Source: Bradyrhizobium guangdongense (lineage in GTDB: Bacteria; Pseudomonadota; Alphaproteobacteria; Rhizobiales; Xanthobacteraceae). From it: 64,000 nucleotides of DNA. The position numbers and the translations under genes were made by a program. The stretch spans positions 1-64,000 of the forward strand of contig NZ_PPPT01000097.1 in assembly GCF_006483445.1 (NCBI RefSeq). Direction: 5' to 3'. A model generated the notes under the pieces. It was not told where the DNA came from, did not search any database, and saw only the letters and a list, made by a program, of their open reading frames with translations. This document shows positions 61,688 to 64,000 of the stretch, one piece after another. How positions within the stretch are numbered: the first letter of the stretch is position 1; each line of letters begins with the position of its first letter.

Positions 61688-62671
61688 ATGCAGAAGATTG
61701 TTCGCTCGCTGGCGATGATCGCCGGATTATCTCTTGCGGCTCTTCCGTCGCTTGCCGCCGCGCAAAAATATCCAAACCATCCGGTCAAGATCCTCGTCGG
61801 CTTCAGCGCCGGCGGCCCCGTCGATGTCGTCGCGCGCATCGTCGCGGATAGGCTGCAGGCAAAGCTCGGCCAGCCCTTCGTGGTCGAGAACCGCGCCGGC
61901 GCCAACGGCATGATCGCGGCTGAAGCTGTTGCACGCTCCGAGCCCGACGGCCACACGATTCTTGCCAGCAACTCGTCCGCGATCACGCTCAATCCGACGC
62001 TGTTCAAGGACGCGCGCTACGACGTGCAGCGCGACTTTGCGCCGCTCACGACAGTCGTGTCGGCGCCGCTGGTGCTGGTGATCAATCCGGAGAATCCCAA
62101 GACGGCCGACATCAAGACGGTGGCCGATCTCGTCGCCGCCGCCAAGGCTGCCCCCGGCGCGCTCGCCTATGGCTCCGGCGGCAACGGTAATCTTGCGCAC
62201 CTCGCCATGGAGCTGTTGAGCCAGAAGGCCGGCATCAAGATGATCCACGTGCCCTATCGTGGCGGCTCCGCGGCCGAGGTCGGCATCCTCGCGCAGGAGA
62301 CTTTGGCCGTGTTCGATCCGCTCTCCGCCGTGCCGCTGGTGAAGGCCGGCAAGCTGCGCGCGCTCGCGGTGTCCTCCGCCGCGCGGCTGCCGGCTCTGCC
62401 CGACGTGCCGACGGTCGCAGAGGCCGGTTATCCCGGCTTCGACCTCTCGTTCTGGGTCGGCTTTCTGCTGCCGAAGGCCACGGCGGCGCCTGTTGTCGAG
62501 ACGCTGCACAAGGAGATCGTGGCTGTCGCGACCGATCCGGCGTTGAAGGAGCGGCTGGAGACGCAAGGCGTCGTGTCCGTGCTCGGTGCGGCCGATTATG
62601 CGGCGAGGATCGAGAAGGAGACGCGGGAACTCGCCGCCGTCGTCGCCGCTGCCAACATCAAGGCGGAATGA
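61688..62671 (+). CDS. TctC/Bug-family periplasmic solute-binding protein
   Basis: The 327-residue protein starts with a signal peptide (QKIVRSLAMIAGLSLAALPSLAAAQ) and has the Bug fold: YPNHPVKILVGFSAGGPVDVVAR, VVENRAGANGMIAAEAVARSEPDGHT, and LNPTLFKDARYDVQRDFAPLT. These proteins bind carboxylated molecules for tripartite tricarboxylate transporters, but are often encoded without the membrane parts. Start 61688 follows the signal peptide; the longer frame from 61589 lacks support. It is divergent from the enolase-superfamily gene, so the substrate may be the same acid. Confidence 0.92.
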   Translation: MQKIVRSLAMIAGLSLAALPSLAAAQKYPNHPVKILVGFSAGGPVDVVARIVADRLQAKLGQPFVVENRAGANGMIAAEAVARSEPDGHTILASNSSAITLNPTLFKDARYDVQRDFAPLTTVVSAPLVLVINPENPKTADIKTVADLVAAAKAAPGALAYGSGGNGNLAHLAMELLSQKAGIKMIHVPYRGGSAAEVGILAQETLAVFDPLSAVPLVKAGKLRALAVSSAARLPALPDVPTVAEAGYPGFDLSFWVGFLLPKATAAPVVETLHKEIVAVATDPALKERLETQGVVSVLGAADYAARIEKETRELAAVVAAANIKAE

Positions 62672-62763
62672 GGCAAGTCGCCCGAAAATAAATCCTGCGG
62701 CGATGTCGGAACGCGATCGGGGCTAGCGTCCTTGGACCAGGACCCAGCGAAAAGGAGCCGCAA

Positions 62764-63246
62764 ATGGCGCAAGCCGCGAAGAACACGATCTGCATCTGGT
62801 ATGACAAGGACGCCGAGGCTGCGGCCCGCTTCTATGCCGCGACGTTTCCGGACAGCAAGGTCGGGGCGATCCATCGTGCGCCCGGCGATTATCCCGCCGG
62901 CAAGGAGGGCGACGTGCTGGTCGTCGAGTTCACGGTTGCCGGCGTCGCCTGCGTCGGCCTCAATGGCGGCCCCATGTTCAAGCACAACGAAGCGTTCTCG
63001 TTCCAGATTGCCACCGACGATCAGGAAGAGACCGACCGCTATTGGAACGCCATCGTCGGCAATGGCGGGCAGGAGAGCGCTTGCGGCTGGTGCAAGGACA
63101 GATGGGGCATTTCCTGGCAGATCACCCCGCGCGTGCTCACCGAGGCGATGGCCAAGGGCGGCGGCGAGGCCAAGCGCGCCTTTGCGGCGATGATGGACAT
63201 GAAGAAGATTGATGTTGCCAAGATTGCGGCGGCGCGCCGCGGGTGA
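62764..63246 (+). CDS. PhnB/3-demethylubiquinone-methyltransferase-like VOC protein
   Basis: The 160-residue protein has the short VOC pattern ICIWYDKDAEAAARFYAATFPDSKVGAIHRAP, then NGGPMFKHNEAFSFQIATDDQEETDRYWNAIVGNGG and CGWCKDRWGISWQITPRVL. This is the PhnB family, whose members are often called 3-demethylubiquinone-9 3-methyltransferases, a name that is not trustworthy. A true function is unknown. A AAAGGAG site precedes the ATG. Confidence 0.88.
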   Translation: MAQAAKNTICIWYDKDAEAAARFYAATFPDSKVGAIHRAPGDYPAGKEGDVLVVEFTVAGVACVGLNGGPMFKHNEAFSFQIATDDQEETDRYWNAIVGNGGQESACGWCKDRWGISWQITPRVLTEAMAKGGGEAKRAFAAMMDMKKIDVAKIAAARRG

Positions 63247-63252
63247 TCCCGC

Positions 63253-63783
63253 TCACCGCTTATAGCCAACGTAGCTCATACTGATCGAGGCGCGGCGCGG
63301 CGGCGTTTGCCACGCCGACATTTCGATCGTGTCGGCGCCGACGCGCCAGCTCGCCCGATGAAAGTGTTCCTTCTCGGTCGGCTGGTCGGCCCGCTCGCGG
63401 GCCTTCAACGATGTCTCGATCAGGCCGGGCAGCGTGTCGGCCGAGACGCCCGTGGCCGACACTGCGCAGCTCACGCTCGGCCCGTCGTCGGGCCCGGTGA
63501 AATAGGTGCTGATGCCGCCGACCTTCTCGCCGTTCTTCATCAGCCTCGCAAAGTAGACGATATCGATATTGGCCCCACGCTCCATCTCGGGTTTGACCGG
63601 GTTGTCGCTGACGAAACCGAGGCTCGTTGCGATGCGCTGGATCTGGCTCGGCCTGGCCGGCTTGGGCGCGCAGATCTTTGCGAAGAGATCGACCAGCATG
63701 GCGCTGTTGTCCTCTTCCGCAACCGTCGTGTCCGCAAGCGCCAGCAGCGCCAATCCCGCGATCGTAAACCGGATCATGCGCAT
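63253..63783 (-). CDS. Small secreted protein of unknown function
   Basis: The 176-residue product has a signal peptide (MIRFTIAGLALLALADTTVAEE), then a short soluble domain with two Cys (IC near residue 38; VSCAVSA near 106). I recognise no enzyme motif. The ATG at 63783 overlaps the stop of the peptidase gene (TGATG), so they are coupled and probably belong to one operon. It is periplasmic by inference. It converges on the PhnB-like gene, 6 bases apart. Confidence 0.8.
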   Translation of the reverse strand: MRMIRFTIAGLALLALADTTVAEEDNSAMLVDLFAKICAPKPARPSQIQRIATSLGFVSDNPVKPEMERGANIDIVYFARLMKNGEKVGGISTYFTGPDDGPSVSCAVSATGVSADTLPGLIETSLKARERADQPTEKEHFHRASWRVGADTIEMSAWQTPPRRASISMSYVGYKR

Positions 63784-64000
63784 CACCGCATCGTCGCGAG
63801 CTGCACCGCGAGCGCGCAGGCGCGGTCGTATTCGTCGAGATTGATCCATTCGTCGATCGTGTGCGCCTCGTTCTGTCCGGCGCCGAAGGTCACGGTCGGA
63901 ATGCCGTGACGGACCATCCAGTTCGCATCCAGCCCGCCATTGGCGGTGCGGACGTTCGGCGTGCCGCCGACCGCGGAGACAGCCTCGACCGCGCGTTTGA
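63783..64000 (-). CDS. M20-family peptidase (tripeptidase/PepT-like), C-terminal end only
   Basis: Only the last 72 codons are in the window; the rest lies beyond the right edge. The fragment reads NVRTANGGLDANWMVRHGIPTVTFGAGQNEAHTIDEWINLDEYDRACALAV, which is the C-terminal part of M20 metallopeptidases. The His in EAHT is the family's last zinc ligand and GGLDAN is the substrate-binding loop. The product is probably a cytoplasmic di- or tripeptidase or a deacylase. It starts outside, and its TGA overlaps the next ATG. Confidence 0.85.
   Translation of the reverse strand, partial: KRAVEAVSAVGGTPNVRTANGGLDANWMVRHGIPTVTFGAGQNEAHTIDEWINLDEYDRACALAVQLATMR

Noticed and set aside
1..64000. CRISPR arrays, rRNA genes, complete insertion sequences or transposases
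   Set aside because: No regularly spaced repeats, rRNA-like stretches or transposase motifs were seen in the window.

Overview
The window looks like the chromosome of a Bradyrhizobium-type alphaproteobacterium. The DNA is G+C-rich and gene-dense. The dxs / xseB / histone-deacetylase-like order, the long (546-residue) isocitrate lyase beside a RamB/ScfR-type regulator, FixK/FNR-type boxes and many CoA-ligand and aromatic-catabolism genes all fit that group. The assignment is inference from gene content; no 16S gene is present.

Region 1 (1-9240) is ordinary minus-strand core: the N-terminal part of dxs, a membrane alpha/beta hydrolase, xseB, an HDAC-family deacetylase, a UshA-type periplasmic nucleotidase, a crotonase-family protein and a large acyl-CoA dehydrogenase. 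It ends at a complete tRNA-Gln(UUG) gene at 9241-9315.

Region 2 (9269-19950) is a 10.6 kb genomic island. The last 48 bp of the tRNA-Gln locus are repeated exactly at 19903-19950, which marks attL and attR. Between them lie an outer-membrane MetA-type channel, a NodD-like LysR regulator, and a rightward operon: alpha/beta (C-C) hydrolase, VOC extradiol-type dioxygenase, Rieske ferredoxin, FAD monooxygenase, MFS transporter, cupin, FAH-family hydrolase and a DenD-like dehydrogenase. Two matching nod-box-like sites precede the channel gene and the operon. The set resembles the flavonoid (naringenin) degradation (fde) operon of Herbaspirillum, so a flavonoid-type degradation island is the best reading. 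No integrase is visible.

Region 3 (19951-43464) may be an older second island: a degenerate copy (40/48) of the same tRNA-Gln end lies at 43417-43464. Its left half (20.5-31.7 kb) is a stress/metal cluster: UspA pair protein, ABC efflux trio, P1B-5 metal ATPase fused to a hemerythrin domain, and a P2-type cation ATPase. FixK/FNR-like boxes precede three of its transcription units. Its right half (32.0-42.4 kb) is a LysR-controlled operon with a polar amino-acid-type ABC transporter, two shikimate/quinate dehydrogenase paralogues, a type II dehydroquinase, a CoA-transferase, a MaoC hydratase, a VOC protein, a ketopantoate-reductase-like protein and a Gfo/Idh/MocA dehydrogenase. This suggests uptake and breakdown of a quinate- or shikimate-like compound by an unassigned route.

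Region 4 (43.6-48.9 kb) holds an aromatic-acid-type MFS transporter, a type B carboxylesterase, a LysR regulator and an outer-membrane barrel. Region 5 (49-64 kb) returns to core-like content: ScfR/RamB-type regulator and aceA around a 17-bp palindrome; VOC and Gre-factor genes; a CaiB-family CoA-transferase; a nickel uptake operon (NiCoT permease overlapping a TonB-dependent receptor) behind a perfect NikR-type operator; an M20 amidohydrolase; a REP-like palindromic element; an enolase-superfamily enzyme; a TctC-type binding protein; a small VOC protein; and a truncated M20 peptidase at the right edge.
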